A stretch of 64,000 nt of DNA from JBHOQS01 sp042408875 (lineage in GTDB: Bacteria > Chloroflexota > UBA11872 > JBHOQS01), in the NCBI GenBank assembly GCA_042408875.1, contig JBHOQS010000002.1, positions 309,643 to 373,642 on the forward strand, written 5' to 3'. A model generated the notes under the pieces. The model saw nothing but the letters and a program-made list of their open reading frames with translations, was not told the origin of the DNA and searched no databases. Within the stretch, counting starts at the first letter, position 1. Each line of letters begins with the position of its first letter. Of the stretch, positions 25,382 to 33,833 are shown one piece after another. Made by a program: the position numbers and the translations under genes.

Positions 25382-25724
25382 CGCGCCGTACCCTCCTACT
25401 CCTGTCTTCTCTTCCTATCCCCCTCAGGTCGTGTCGTCATGCTCCTGCCCAGGGCGCGTGCTCCTGGACCGGTGCCATCGGCGCGAAGAGCAGCGCCCCC
25501 ATGTCGTGTTGCTGTTTCTTACTCTACCAACTCTAGCGCCGGGTCGCTATACCTGCCACCGCTCCTGCGCTGCCGCTGTAGCACAGGACTCCAGGAGCGT
25601 AGTTCATCACGCCCAGGCGATATGCGAAAATCTTGGCAGGATGGCCGGCCGGGCGCGGGTGCACGGCATGCATCCGCGCGCCCTGGGGGCTTCGGCGTAG
25701 ATGAGAGAGGAGGTTGTGCGCGCC
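25382..25724 (+). other. Leader region of the purine permease with a GC-rich hairpin
   Basis: The 343 bases between two divergent genes hold no gene I can support. A GC-rich hairpin at 25651-25683 (GGGCGCGG pairing with CCGCGCGCCC around a TGCA-centred loop) lies about 70 bases before the permease start. I looked for a purine riboswitch and did not find its conserved core. The hairpin could be an attenuator or simply structured leader. Confidence 0.35.
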
Positions 25725-27152
25725 ATGACGACCGTTCCGACGACCCGGCGACCCGGTATTGCTCTGGGGGGCCTGGCAGAACGGCTGGAAGCGGCCGGGA
25801 CCGATCTCCGCACGGAGCTACGCGCCGGACTCACGACCTTTATGGTGATGGCCTATATCATCTTTGTGAATCCTTCGATCCTGAGCGCTGGCGGCATACC
25901 ATTCGAAGCCACGGTCGCGGCGACTTGCCTCGTCGCGGGAGTGATGACCCTGGCGATGGGCATCTTCACCAACTACCCGCTTGCGATTGCACCTGGCATG
26001 GGGCTCAACGCTGTGGTCGCCTTCCAGCTCGTACAGGGCATGCGGCTACCGTGGCAGGCCGCGATGGGTGTGATCTTTCTTGAGGGCGTGGTGATCACCG
26101 TGCTGGTGCTCACTGGCTTCCGCGAGGCGATGATGAACGCGATTCCTGCCTCGCTGAAGCGGGCCATCGGCGTCGGCATCGGCCTGTTTATCTTGTTCAT
26201 CGGCATGTACCAGGGCGGCTTCGTGCGCGTGCCGGTGCCGCTTGGCCAGCCATTGACTGCGCCGCCGTCTGTGCCGCTGGAGCTCGGCAACTTCGCCACG
26301 TTGCCCTTCCTCGTCGCGCTGATTGGCCTGCTGCTTGGCATCGCCCTGCTCGCTCGGGGCGTGCCGGGAGCGCTCCTGATCAGCATCCTGGGCACCACGC
26401 TGATCGCTATGGCGATCCACTACGCGACGGGAGCCCAGGTCTCCACTGCGCCGGGCAAGGCGGAGTGGCCGGCGCAGCCGCTCTCACTCCCTGATTTCTC
26501 GACCTTCGGCGCTGGGCTCAACGTCGATGTCTTCTTCCGCGTAGGCGTGATCACGGCGATCGTCACCATCTTTTCGATCATGCTCTCCGACTTCTTCGAC
26601 ACCATGGGCACCGTGATCGGTATCGGAAGCGAAGCTGGCTGGCTGGACGAGCAGGGGCGGTTGCCGCGGCTCAACCGGGTACTGTTGATCGACTCGCTGG
26701 GCGCGGTCTTCGGCGGCATCGCCAGCAGTAGCTCAGCCACGACCTACATCGAAAGCGCTGCCGGCGTTGCAGAAGGGGCCAAGACGGGCATTGCCTCAAT
26801 GTTCGTCGGCCTGCTGTTCCTCGCCTGCCTCTTCATTGCACCCATCGCCGGGATCGTGCCGCCGGAAGCGACGGCCGCTGCCCTGATCCTGGTGGGCTTC
26901 TTCATGGCACGCGTGGCCCGCGAGATCGACTTCAGCAATATTTCCGAGGGCCTGCCCGCGCTGATGACGCTGATCACGATGCCGCTGACCTGGAGCATCA
27001 CCAACGGCATTGGAGCAGGGTTCATAACGTACAGCTTCATCAAGCTGGTGACCGGGCGCGCCCGCGAGGTACACCCGATGATGTGGCTGGCTAGCGCAGC
27101 GTTTGTACTGTACTTCGCGCTGCCGTGGCTGAAGCAGGTGTTCCGTTTCTAG
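25725..27152 (+). CDS. NCS2-family purine permease (AzgA/PbuG-like)
   Basis: A permease of about 475 residues with 12-14 membrane segments, predicted to import guanine, hypoxanthine or adenine with protons. AzgA-type signs include L-R-A-G-L-T-T-F-M-V-M-A-Y-I-I-F-V-N-P near the N-terminus, T-N-Y-P-L-A-I-A-P-G-M-G-L-N-A, D-F-F-D-T-M-G-T and the S-S-S-A-T-T-Y-I-E-S-A-A-G-V-A-E-G segment. AGAGGAGG lies 12 bases before ATG 25725; the frame also opens at 25701, but that start overlaps the ribosome site. It converges on a TolB-like gene. Confidence 0.9.
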   Translation: MTTVPTTRRPGIALGGLAERLEAAGTDLRTELRAGLTTFMVMAYIIFVNPSILSAGGIPFEATVAATCLVAGVMTLAMGIFTNYPLAIAPGMGLNAVVAFQLVQGMRLPWQAAMGVIFLEGVVITVLVLTGFREAMMNAIPASLKRAIGVGIGLFILFIGMYQGGFVRVPVPLGQPLTAPPSVPLELGNFATLPFLVALIGLLLGIALLARGVPGALLISILGTTLIAMAIHYATGAQVSTAPGKAEWPAQPLSLPDFSTFGAGLNVDVFFRVGVITAIVTIFSIMLSDFFDTMGTVIGIGSEAGWLDEQGRLPRLNRVLLIDSLGAVFGGIASSSSATTYIESAAGVAEGAKTGIASMFVGLLFLACLFIAPIAGIVPPEATAAALILVGFFMARVAREIDFSNISEGLPALMTLITMPLTWSITNGIGAGFITYSFIKLVTGRAREVHPMMWLASAAFVLYFALPWLKQVFRF

Positions 27153-27180
27153 CGCGCTTCAGTGCAGCGCCGGCCGGCAC

Positions 27181-28404
27181 CTAGCCTGCCGTCCATACCA
27201 CAGCGCCGCGGCCGCCCTGGCGAGAGAGCACCTGCACTCTCCCGCCGGACGCCGGGACGAGGTAGAGGCCGCCCCCGGCGGCGATAGCGAGCTGCCGCCC
27301 ATCAGGCGACCAGGCGGCAGCCGGCTCGTCCTCGAGGAGTTCAGTCAGCCGGGCGAGGCCGGTACCATCTGTGGCCACGACGAAGAGATCCATCGGCAGC
27401 CCGTGTGCCATCGCCTGGCGCGTAGCTCCCCTGGCCGCCAGGCGGCTCATGATCGCCCCGACGCGGGCGCGCACAGCATCAAGTACACCACCGCGCTCCA
27501 GCGTCGCTCCTGACATGGCCGGCTGCCCGGTTCCGTCACCCAGGCTCCCCAGGGCCGGCGCAACGGCGCTCACCACTAGCCGGTGGCCGTCGGGGCTGAA
27601 GCGCGGCCAGGCAAGCCCTTCCAGGCGCCCGGGTGGGAGAATCATTCGCTCAGCCGTGATGCGGGTGCCGTCAGGCGCAAGGTCGGCAACATAGAGGGCC
27701 GCACCGTCGGCACGTGTGCGCACGTAGGCAAGGCGCCGCCCATCCGGAGCGATCGACGGCCAGAGCGCGTCGGGAACGACTGTAGCCAGCGCGCCGGTCC
27801 TGGCATCCACGCGGGTGATCTCGATACGCTGCCCGGTCACCACATCACCGGCATACGTCCACAGCGTGGCCATGGCATAGAGCGCGCTGCCATCCGGATG
27901 CCAGACCGCGCTCTCCAGCCGCGCACCATAGGCGTCCGGTGGAGGCGACGCCAGCCGTTTTGGAGCGCGGCCATCAGCGCCAGCGATGAACAGCGAGGTC
28001 TGCGGCAGAGCAGCGAGGGTAAACTGCTGGTTCGGCGCCAGCCGCATAGGCGGGGTACGGGAGAAGACCAGCCGCGCGCCATCCGGGGAAAGCGCCGGAT
28101 CCTGGTCAACGCCGCCGCGTTCCGGAGAAGTCAGACGCCGAGCAGCGCTGCCATCCAGGGGCACCGCCCACAGCCCGTCTTCTCGCCCGATGATCAGCCG
28201 TGGGCCGAGCCGCTGCGGGGTGCCGGGCAGAGGCAGACAGGCAGCGCTGCCCCAGGCAAGCGCCGCGAGCCCGAGCACCGTCCGCGCAACCGCGCGCCGG
28301 GTCCGGCGAACACCCCACACAGGGACAGCATGATCCCGTCGTGGTGGAGAAGCGGTGTGGAGCAATCGGGTGTCACGCAGGGGGACTGCCACGGAGGAGG
28401 GCAT
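27181..28404 (-). CDS. TolB-like beta-propeller lipoprotein
   Basis: A protein of about 407 residues whose C-terminal 340 residues form WD40-like/TolB-type blades, seen as repeated S-P-D-G-x-x-L/R (D-P-A-L-S-P-D-G, P-S-I-A-P-D-G-R-R-L-A-Y, P-R-F-S-P-D-G-H-R-L and A-W-S-P-D-G-R-Q-L-A). An N-terminal hydrophobic stretch ends at a cysteine (A-W-G-S-A-A-C), consistent with a lipoprotein. The start is uncertain: ATG 28404 overlaps the end of the upstream binding protein by 32 bases; GTG 28320 lies closer to the signal peptide. It probably forms an operon with that binding protein. Confidence 0.65.
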   Translation of the reverse strand: MPSSVAVPLRDTRLLHTASPPRRDHAVPVWGVRRTRRAVARTVLGLAALAWGSAACLPLPGTPQRLGPRLIIGREDGLWAVPLDGSAARRLTSPERGGVDQDPALSPDGARLVFSRTPPMRLAPNQQFTLAALPQTSLFIAGADGRAPKRLASPPPDAYGARLESAVWHPDGSALYAMATLWTYAGDVVTGQRIEITRVDARTGALATVVPDALWPSIAPDGRRLAYVRTRADGAALYVADLAPDGTRITAERMILPPGRLEGLAWPRFSPDGHRLVVSAVAPALGSLGDGTGQPAMSGATLERGGVLDAVRARVGAIMSRLAARGATRQAMAHGLPMDLFVVATDGTGLARLTELLEDEPAAAWSPDGRQLAIAAGGGLYLVPASGGRVQVLSRQGGRGAVVWTAG

Positions 28405-29704
28405 CGACCTTCTGTTTGATCGTCTCGGCAACCTCGCGGGCCGGCTTGGTGCCCAGCCGTAGCGGCTCCAGCTCGGCATTCACGAGCCTCTCGATGTCCA
28501 GATACAGGGCGTGCTGGAACGGGCTGCGCCCATAGAGCGCCACAGACTCGTACAGGACACGCTGGCCCGCCTGAAGACCGCGCAGGAGGCTTTCCGAGCG
28601 AAGGAGTGACTTGTGAACCGGAACGTACCGGCCGCTCTCCGCGTAAATTGTGCCCGCGTCCGGGCCGGTCGCGAAGCGCACGAACTGCCAGGCCGCGTCC
28701 ACCCGCCGGCTCGATTTCATGATGCCCATGGGCTGGACCTGCAGCAGGGTCGCCCGTCCTCCCTTCGCCCCCCGCGGCATGGCCACGATCCCGTGCGCCG
28801 GCGTCCGGTTGGGCCGTGGCGCTGGCGGCGCGGCTGCCTGGCTGGCTACGTACATGCCTAGCCGCCCGGAGGTAAGCTGCATCGCCTCTGAGTCACCCCC
28901 GCGCGCCGGCCGCGGCGCTACGTGGTAGCGGTGCACCAGGTCTTGCAGGAACTGGAGCGCTTCGACCGCCTCCGGGCGGTGCAGCAGGCACTCGCGACCG
29001 TCGTCGAAGAGTTCTCCTCCGTTGCTCCACACCCACGGCAAGATATCCGGCATGGCGATGGCGACGCTGCACCCATACCGCCCAGCCACAGGGTTCGTCA
29101 TGCGTCGCGCGTAATCGAGGAAGCTCTCGAAGGTCCAGCGCGCCTCCTGGTCGATCACATTGGGGGCCAGGAGCCCCGTGTCCTCCAGGAGACGGCGATT
29201 GTAGTACACGACGTGCACCGCCGCCCCGCTGGGCAAGCCGTACTGCAGTCCCATAAACTGCCCGGCGTCGAGCGCGGCCAGCACAAAGTCGTCGAGCTCA
29301 CCCTTCAGGTCACGCGCCACCAGACCGCTCAGGTCCGCCAGAGCGTTCCGCAGCACAAACGTGCGCAGATACGCCGGACCGATGCGCACCACATCGGGGC
29401 TTCCATAGCCGGTCAGTTGCCCGAGGAGCTTCGCATGGAAGTCGGCCGGCGGGAGTGGCATAAGCTGGACGCCAACGGCGTCTTGCTCTTCCATGAAGCG
29501 GGTGACGACGGCTTCTTCGATGCTCGTCTCCTCCGCCGCGCCAGCGAAGGCAAAGCGGATCGGCTGGCCTCGCCCAGGGGCAACGGGGCGCTGCTGCCCG
29601 GTCGTACAGCCTGCCAGCACGGACAGCACAGTCGCACTCAACCCCAGCGTAGCGGCCGCCAGCACGCTACGCCTCGTGTTCGGCTGAGCCGTGTGCTGCC
29701 CCAT
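28373..29704 (-). CDS. ABC transporter substrate-binding lipoprotein
   Basis: A 443-residue family 1 solute-binding protein. The N-terminus has a twin-arginine-like segment (N-T-R-R-S-V-L-A-A-A) and a lipobox LAGC. The mature part has the usual lobes (D-V-V-R-I-G-P-A-Y, Q-Y-G-L-P, and A-W-Q-F-V-R-F-A-T-G). ATG 29704 is chosen because GGAGGT lies 6 bases ahead. The TolB-like gene overlaps its 3' end; no permease is near, so it must work with a transporter encoded elsewhere or act only as a binder. Confidence 0.82.
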   Translation of the reverse strand: MGQHTAQPNTRRSVLAAATLGLSATVLSVLAGCTTGQQRPVAPGRGQPIRFAFAGAAEETSIEEAVVTRFMEEQDAVGVQLMPLPPADFHAKLLGQLTGYGSPDVVRIGPAYLRTFVLRNALADLSGLVARDLKGELDDFVLAALDAGQFMGLQYGLPSGAAVHVVYYNRRLLEDTGLLAPNVIDQEARWTFESFLDYARRMTNPVAGRYGCSVAIAMPDILPWVWSNGGELFDDGRECLLHRPEAVEALQFLQDLVHRYHVAPRPARGGDSEAMQLTSGRLGMYVASQAAAPPAPRPNRTPAHGIVAMPRGAKGGRATLLQVQPMGIMKSSRRVDAAWQFVRFATGPDAGTIYAESGRYVPVHKSLLRSESLLRGLQAGQRVLYESVALYGRSPFQHALYLDIERLVNAELEPLRLGTKPAREVAETIKQKVDALLRGSPPA

Positions 29705-30021
29705 AGCTCTACCTCCGCTGCACCGCTCATGCAGTCGGTCCGGTATCGTACTATGCTCGTGCGTGCGCTGCAAGGGGTCCGGATAGGCAGGCAACCACAT
29801 TGTAGCATGCAGCATGCGCCTTGCACAGGCTTCGCGTCAACGGTGCGCGGGCCATGGGCCCATTGCTCTGCCGGGGCCAGGCTTGCATGCCGAAGCCACC
29901 TGCGCTACCCTCGCGGCAGAATACACCAAGGAGACCCTCCCCTCCACGGCGAGGCGCTAGCAAACAGTGCACGACGTGTGCCCGCCGGCGGGACGCCCAG
30001 AACAGGAAGGGGGATCGTGGC
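29705..30021. other. Divergent intergenic region
   Basis: These 317 bases separate the binding-protein gene (minus) from the PLP-enzyme gene (plus). A possible minus-strand promoter, TTGCAG at 29773-29768 and TACGAT at 29750-29745 with 17 bases between, fits the binding protein. On the plus strand I see only the ribosome site just before 30022. Nothing else is recognisable. Confidence 0.35.
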
Positions 30022-31023
30022 ATGGCCAACACAGGTATAAAGCTGGACCTGCCCCGACTGCGACTGGCCCAGGTGCCCACGCCGCTCCAGCCCGCACCGC
30101 GGCTGGCAGCAGCGCTGGGCTGCGCTGCGCTGTATCTCAAACGGGACGACCTCACCGGGCTAGGCCTCGGTGGGAACAAAGCGCGCAAGCTCGAGTTGTT
30201 GCTTGCCGACGCACAGCACCAGCAGGCTGATGTGATCATTACCACCGGCGGCCCGCAATCGAACCACGCCCGCATCACCGCCGCGGCGGCGCGAGCGCTC
30301 GGTCTGGACTGCATCCTCGTTCTGAGCGGCCCGCCAGATGCGCCGGTGCAGGGCAACCTGCTGCTTGATCACCTGCTCGGTGCGACCGTGCATCTCGCTG
30401 GTACAGCGCCGGGCGCAGCCGAGCGGGCCATCGAAGAGATCGCCGCGGACCTCCGGCGCGCTGGGCGCCGCCCGTATATCATTCCGGTAGGCGGCTCCAC
30501 GCCGCTCGGCGCGGCAGCATACGCGCTGGCGGTTCTGGAGATGCTCGACCAGATGGCCGAGCAGAGCATTCGCGCCACACGGGTGTACTGCGCGCTCGGC
30601 TCCGGCGGCACCATGGCCGGCCTGGTCGCTGGCGCGGCGCTCTTTGGCGGCGCATTTGAGATCGCCGGTATTTCTGTCAGCCGGCCCCCAGCGCAGATCG
30701 CTGCGACCGTCGCACAGCTCGCGACCGAGACCGCGGCACTTCTGGGCAGGCCGCGCACGTTTACGCCTGGCGAGCTCATGATCGACGGGAACTATATCGG
30801 CCCGGGCTACGGGCAGCTTACCGCTGAGGCGATCGAGGCTATCCGACTGGTGGCTCGCGAGGAGGGGATCCTACTCGACCCGGTCTACACCGCGAAAGCC
30901 ATGGCCGGGCTGATCGGCCATGTGCACCAGGGTCGCCTGCGCCGCGATGAGCCGGCGATCTTCCTCCACAGTGGCGGCACCCCAGCGCTGTTTAGCTACG
31001 CCAGCGCGCTGGCGTCGGGCTGA
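30022..31023 (+). CDS. PLP-dependent D-cysteine desulfhydrase/ACC deaminase family
   Basis: A 333-residue fold-type II PLP enzyme. The Schiff-base lysine is Lys53 in G-L-G-G-N-K-A-R-K-L-E. The G-P-Q-S-N-H-A-R segment matches the ACC-deaminase/D-cysteine-desulfhydrase group, and G-S-G-G-T-M-A-G-L is the phosphate-binding loop. The family includes DcyD (releases H2S from D-cysteine) and AcdS (ACC deaminase); sequence alone does not separate them. GGAAGGGGGA precedes ATG 30022. It stands alone on its strand; the zinc-finger gene converges on it. Confidence 0.85.
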   Translation: MANTGIKLDLPRLRLAQVPTPLQPAPRLAAALGCAALYLKRDDLTGLGLGGNKARKLELLLADAQHQQADVIITTGGPQSNHARITAAAARALGLDCILVLSGPPDAPVQGNLLLDHLLGATVHLAGTAPGAAERAIEEIAADLRRAGRRPYIIPVGGSTPLGAAAYALAVLEMLDQMAEQSIRATRVYCALGSGGTMAGLVAGAALFGGAFEIAGISVSRPPAQIAATVAQLATETAALLGRPRTFTPGELMIDGNYIGPGYGQLTAEAIEAIRLVAREEGILLDPVYTAKAMAGLIGHVHQGRLRRDEPAIFLHSGGTPALFSYASALASG

Positions 31024-31046
31024 CCCGGCGGCAGCGCGCCCCGACG

Positions 31047-31409
31047 TTATTCTTCCGCCTCGTCCCAGCGCAGCACCGGATGCTGCCAGGCAGTCAGGTG
31101 CTCGGCCGCTCGCACCGGGCGATCGAAGTGCTCGTCACAGAAGGGGCAGTAAAAGTGCGTGCCCAGCCACCAATCCTGCTGCTGGCGCAGGAACTCGGCC
31201 TTGACTGCCAGTGCCGAGGTAAACCCGCGCCGCCTGGCCTCAAAGGAGAGCCCGTCGCGCGTCGCCGCGACATCGCGCGGAAGCGGGCGAGAGCGAGAAG
31301 GGGTCGACGTCAGGACCGGAGCCTCAGCGGACTGAAGGGACGACAGTGAACCAGCAAACGCTGAACCTTGCGCCGCGCGAGGACGGCGTGTCTTGCGAGT
31401 GGAGCGCAT
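31047..31409 (-). CDS. Protein with a single C2H2 zinc finger
   Basis: A 120-residue basic protein with a disordered, Arg/Ser-rich N-terminal half. The C-terminus holds Cys88-X2-Cys91-X12-His104-X5-His110, the exact spacing of a classical C2H2 zinc finger, with Phe and Leu at the usual core positions (FYCPFC and EHLTAWQH). Such fingers are rare in bacteria. ATG 31409 is used because GAGG lies 5 bases upstream; ATG 31424 is an alternative. It may bind nucleic acid; no partner is evident. Confidence 0.65.
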   Translation of the reverse strand: MRSTRKTRRPRAAQGSAFAGSLSSLQSAEAPVLTSTPSRSRPLPRDVAATRDGLSFEARRRGFTSALAVKAEFLRQQQDWWLGTHFYCPFCDEHFDRPVRAAEHLTAWQHPVLRWDEAEE

Positions 31410-31709
31410 TCCGACCTCTTTCATCTGCCTGCGAGGTGAGCTGTCGGGTTCGGGCGAAAGCTACCCTACCCGCGGCGCGCCGGCTCTCCAGGGCACGCGC
31501 CACGGGATTCACCCCACGGCATGCGGCAGCTGCCGCATGGCATCCCCCGCTCCTCCGGGTGGGGCCGGAGGATTCGGCGTTGTTCCGCAGGCGTGATCGC
31601 CTGCTCCCTTAGCAATTATACCCCGCCGCGCGGTGAGCAGCGTATGGACCAGTCGCGGGCCTGCGCACTGGCCTCCCCCTAGAAGAGCCCCAGGGCGGCG
31701 CCGGCCTCG
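31410..31709. other. Divergent region with a 20-base perfect palindrome
   Basis: The region between the zinc-finger gene and the Gfo/Idh gene has no supported ORF. It holds the palindrome CATGCGGCAG/CTGCCGCATG at 31520-31539, a plausible dimeric-regulator operator, and a minus-strand -10-like TATAAT (complement of 31615-31620). The palindrome is about 110 bases upstream of the zinc-finger start. Confidence 0.45.
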
Positions 31710-31739
31710 TTGACAGTGGCGCGCAGCTCCGCGTAGAAT
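31710..31739 (+). promoter_or_regulatory. Strong sigma-70-type promoter for the Gfo/Idh gene
   Basis: A perfect -35 TTGACA (31710-31715) and TAGAAT (31734-31739), 18 bases apart, lie 78 bases before the start codon. This is the best-matching promoter I see in the window. Confidence 0.7.
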
Positions 31740-31816
31740 AGGCGCCGCCGCGGAGAAGGACGCCGTGCGGTTGGGCCGCGCGAGATCGCGCACGGTGCAC
31801 GCATGGAGGTGCAGCG

Positions 31817-32842
31817 ATGGCAGAACGCACGCTGGGCGTAGGGATCGTGGGGATCGGATGGGTCGCGGGTGAGCATATCAAAGCGTACCAGAATAACCCG
31901 CACTGCCGGGTCGTCGCACTGTGCAGCCACAGCCGCGAGAATGCCGAGGCAGCGCGCCAGCGCCACAACCTTACCGATGCGCGCGTCTATACCGACTACG
32001 AGGAAATGCTGCGCGACGAGCGGGTCAACGTCGTGTCGATCTGCTCGATGAACCATCTGCATGTGCCTCAGGGCATCGCTGCCGCTGAGGCTGGCAAGCA
32101 TGTGCTCATCGAGAAACCCGCCGCAAACGACCTCGAGGGCCTGCGCCGGTTGGAGCGAGCCATCACGAAAGCTGGTGTGAAGAGCCTGGTCGGCTTTGAG
32201 CTGCACTGGAGCCCGTTTTTCCAGACCATCCATAAGCTGATTGACTCCGACGCCTTCGGCAGGATCTACTACGGTGAGTGCGATTACTTTTCCGGCAACT
32301 GGGAAAAGTGGTACGTTGGCTACCATTGGGTGCGCACGAAAGAAAAGGGAGGGTCTGCGCTGCCAGCGGCCGGCTGCCACGCCGTCGATGCCCTGCGCCA
32401 GTTCATGCGCGATGAGGCGGTCGAGGTCGAGGCGTACTCCGGCAACTTCACCAAAGTCATGGAGTGGGATGCGACCATCATCACGCTGGTGCGCTTCGCC
32501 AGCGGGGCGATCGGCAAGATCGGCTGCGTGCTAGAGGGAAACACGCCCTATACCTTCAACGTTCGCCTGCACGGACCGAAGGGCACGCTGGTCAACAACC
32601 GTTTCTACTCTCATCTCCTGCCCGGCCAGACTGGCTGGGCCGAGTTCCCGACGATCCTGCCGGATACTCCGCAGGTGACCCACCATCCCTTCCAGCCGGA
32701 GATCGACCACTTCATCGACTGCATCCTGAACGACACGACACCGCTCGTGGACATAAAAGACGCGGTGAAGACCCACGAAATCATGTTTGCTGCGGAGATG
32801 TCGGCAAACGAGCGGCGGCCGGTCAGCCTGCCGCTTCCGTGA
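31817..32842 (+). CDS. Gfo/Idh/MocA-family oxidoreductase
   Basis: A 341-residue NAD(P)-dependent dehydrogenase of the glucose-fructose oxidoreductase family, which acts on sugars, inositols or sugar-linked compounds. The Rossmann loop reads G-I-V-G-I-G-W-V-A-G, and the catalytic E-K-P is in H-V-L-I-E-K-P. Residues 128-300 form the substrate domain, with H-W-V-R-T-K-E-K-G-G-S-A-L and G-C-H-A-V-D-A-L. GGAGG lies 7 bases ahead of ATG 31817. Promoter and stand-alone position suggest its own regulation. Confidence 0.88.
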   Translation: MAERTLGVGIVGIGWVAGEHIKAYQNNPHCRVVALCSHSRENAEAARQRHNLTDARVYTDYEEMLRDERVNVVSICSMNHLHVPQGIAAAEAGKHVLIEKPAANDLEGLRRLERAITKAGVKSLVGFELHWSPFFQTIHKLIDSDAFGRIYYGECDYFSGNWEKWYVGYHWVRTKEKGGSALPAAGCHAVDALRQFMRDEAVEVEAYSGNFTKVMEWDATIITLVRFASGAIGKIGCVLEGNTPYTFNVRLHGPKGTLVNNRFYSHLLPGQTGWAEFPTILPDTPQVTHHPFQPEIDHFIDCILNDTTPLVDIKDAVKTHEIMFAAEMSANERRPVSLPLP

Positions 32843-32957
32843 GGTCGCGCCACACGGGCACCCGGCGGATCCCGGGAGTGTGGACCAACCTGTGGACCCT
32901 CCTGCGGACCCCAGGCATGCCCTGAGCTATCCTGGAATCTCATGGAGTGGAGCAGTC

Positions 32958-33191
32958 ATGGATCAGGTGACGAGAGCAGAGCAGGGGAGGGAACGCCGGC
33001 CGGTCTCGCCGGGCATCCCATGGTCGAGCCAGGGGATGGAGCGCGCTGCCAAGGAACCGCCTACCCCAGGCCAGCTCCGGACACTGCTGGCTCTCGGGGC
33101 GACCGAAACGCCTGAGACGAAGATCCAGGCCATGCTACTGATCCGGAAACTGAAGTTCGACCTCGAGCGCCGGAGAGCGGCAGGTCAGTAG
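32958..33191 (+). CDS. Small hypothetical protein (77 aa)
   Basis: A 77-residue basic protein with a polar, Pro/Arg/Glu-rich N-terminal half and a helical C-terminal half (T-P-G-Q-L-R-T-L-L-A-L-G-A through L-I-R-K-L-K-F-D-L-E-R-R-R). A GGAG lies 6 bases before the ATG. Its end overlaps the convergent minus gene by 7 bases. No family is recognised. It ends A-A-G-Q, which recalls the Pup C-terminus, but the charge and composition do not fit Pup. Confidence 0.5.
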   Translation: MDQVTRAEQGRERRPVSPGIPWSSQGMERAAKEPPTPGQLRTLLALGATETPETKIQAMLLIRKLKFDLERRRAAGQ

Positions 33192-33829
33192 GTGCCGCTG
33201 GTCGCGGCCGGGCCATGCTGGCCTGGGTCATGGGCGGCAACGAACTCTCCATCACCTCTCCAGCGCACTCGACCGGCAGCGGCGAGCAGATCGAGCGCCA
33301 GTCTGAGCTCGCCGCGAGAGGGTATGCTGTCTTCGAGATGTCCCGGCGAGCCCTGGCTATCAGAGGCAAGGGTTTGCTGGATCATAGGTGCGACGATCTG
33401 CCAGGTCAGCTCAAACACACTGAGTGGTCGCCCAGCGCCGGCCAGCGCGTCGAGGACCCGGCCAGCCAGCGGCCAGGCGTGCAGGAGCTGCGGCAGCCCC
33501 GGCGCAAGCCCTTCTGCGGCAATGCGGCGTCCGGTGGCGTTTAGGCGGCATTTCTTGCTGCCGATCCCAGGGGCGCGCTGCTCGAAGAGCGCGCGGTGAG
33601 GGCAGCGCTCTAGCAGCGCGCAGCCATGCTCGTGGCAGCGCGGCACTCCCCGAGCGATCAGCGCCGCCACGCCTATCGTGTGCAGCCATCGCACCGAGAG
33701 CCCGTACAGCGGTGCAAGCCAGTATTCACAACCGACCTCGTCCCAGCGTGCCATCTCCTGGAGCGCGGCCTCGAGGGGCTGTGCCAGCGTAGCGCTGGTT
33801 ACCTCTCTATGCATCTTATCTCTATGCAT
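33185..33829 (-). CDS. Hypothetical protein with Cys/His cluster and possible winged helix
   Basis: A 214-residue protein that I cannot place in a family. A cluster C-H-E-H-G-C-x5-C-P-H in the middle, plus a later Cys, could bind zinc or an iron-sulfur cluster. The C-terminal 90 residues (from V-L-D-A-L-A-G-A-G-R-P-L to G-D-G-E-F-V-A-A) have the helix/strand rhythm of a winged-helix DNA-binding domain. The start is doubled: a 15-base tandem repeat at 33804-33833 gives two ATGs five codons apart. It may be a regulator for the island upstream. Confidence 0.55.
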   Translation of the reverse strand: MHRDKMHREVTSATLAQPLEAALQEMARWDEVGCEYWLAPLYGLSVRWLHTIGVAALIARGVPRCHEHGCALLERCPHRALFEQRAPGIGSKKCRLNATGRRIAAEGLAPGLPQLLHAWPLAGRVLDALAGAGRPLSVFELTWQIVAPMIQQTLASDSQGSPGHLEDSIPSRGELRLALDLLAAAGRVRWRGDGEFVAAHDPGQHGPAATSGTY

Positions 33830-33833
33830 CTTG

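Noticed and set aside
25382..25724. Purine riboswitch before the purine permease
   Set aside because: The conserved junction bases and loop pair of purine riboswitches could not be found; only a GC-rich hairpin is present.
32958..33191. 77-residue protein ending in A-A-G-Q near the PafA2 gene as a possible Pup
   Set aside because: Pup ends in GGE or GGQ, is acidic and lacks this basic helix; the gene is separated from the PafA2 gene by another gene and an AT-rich island.
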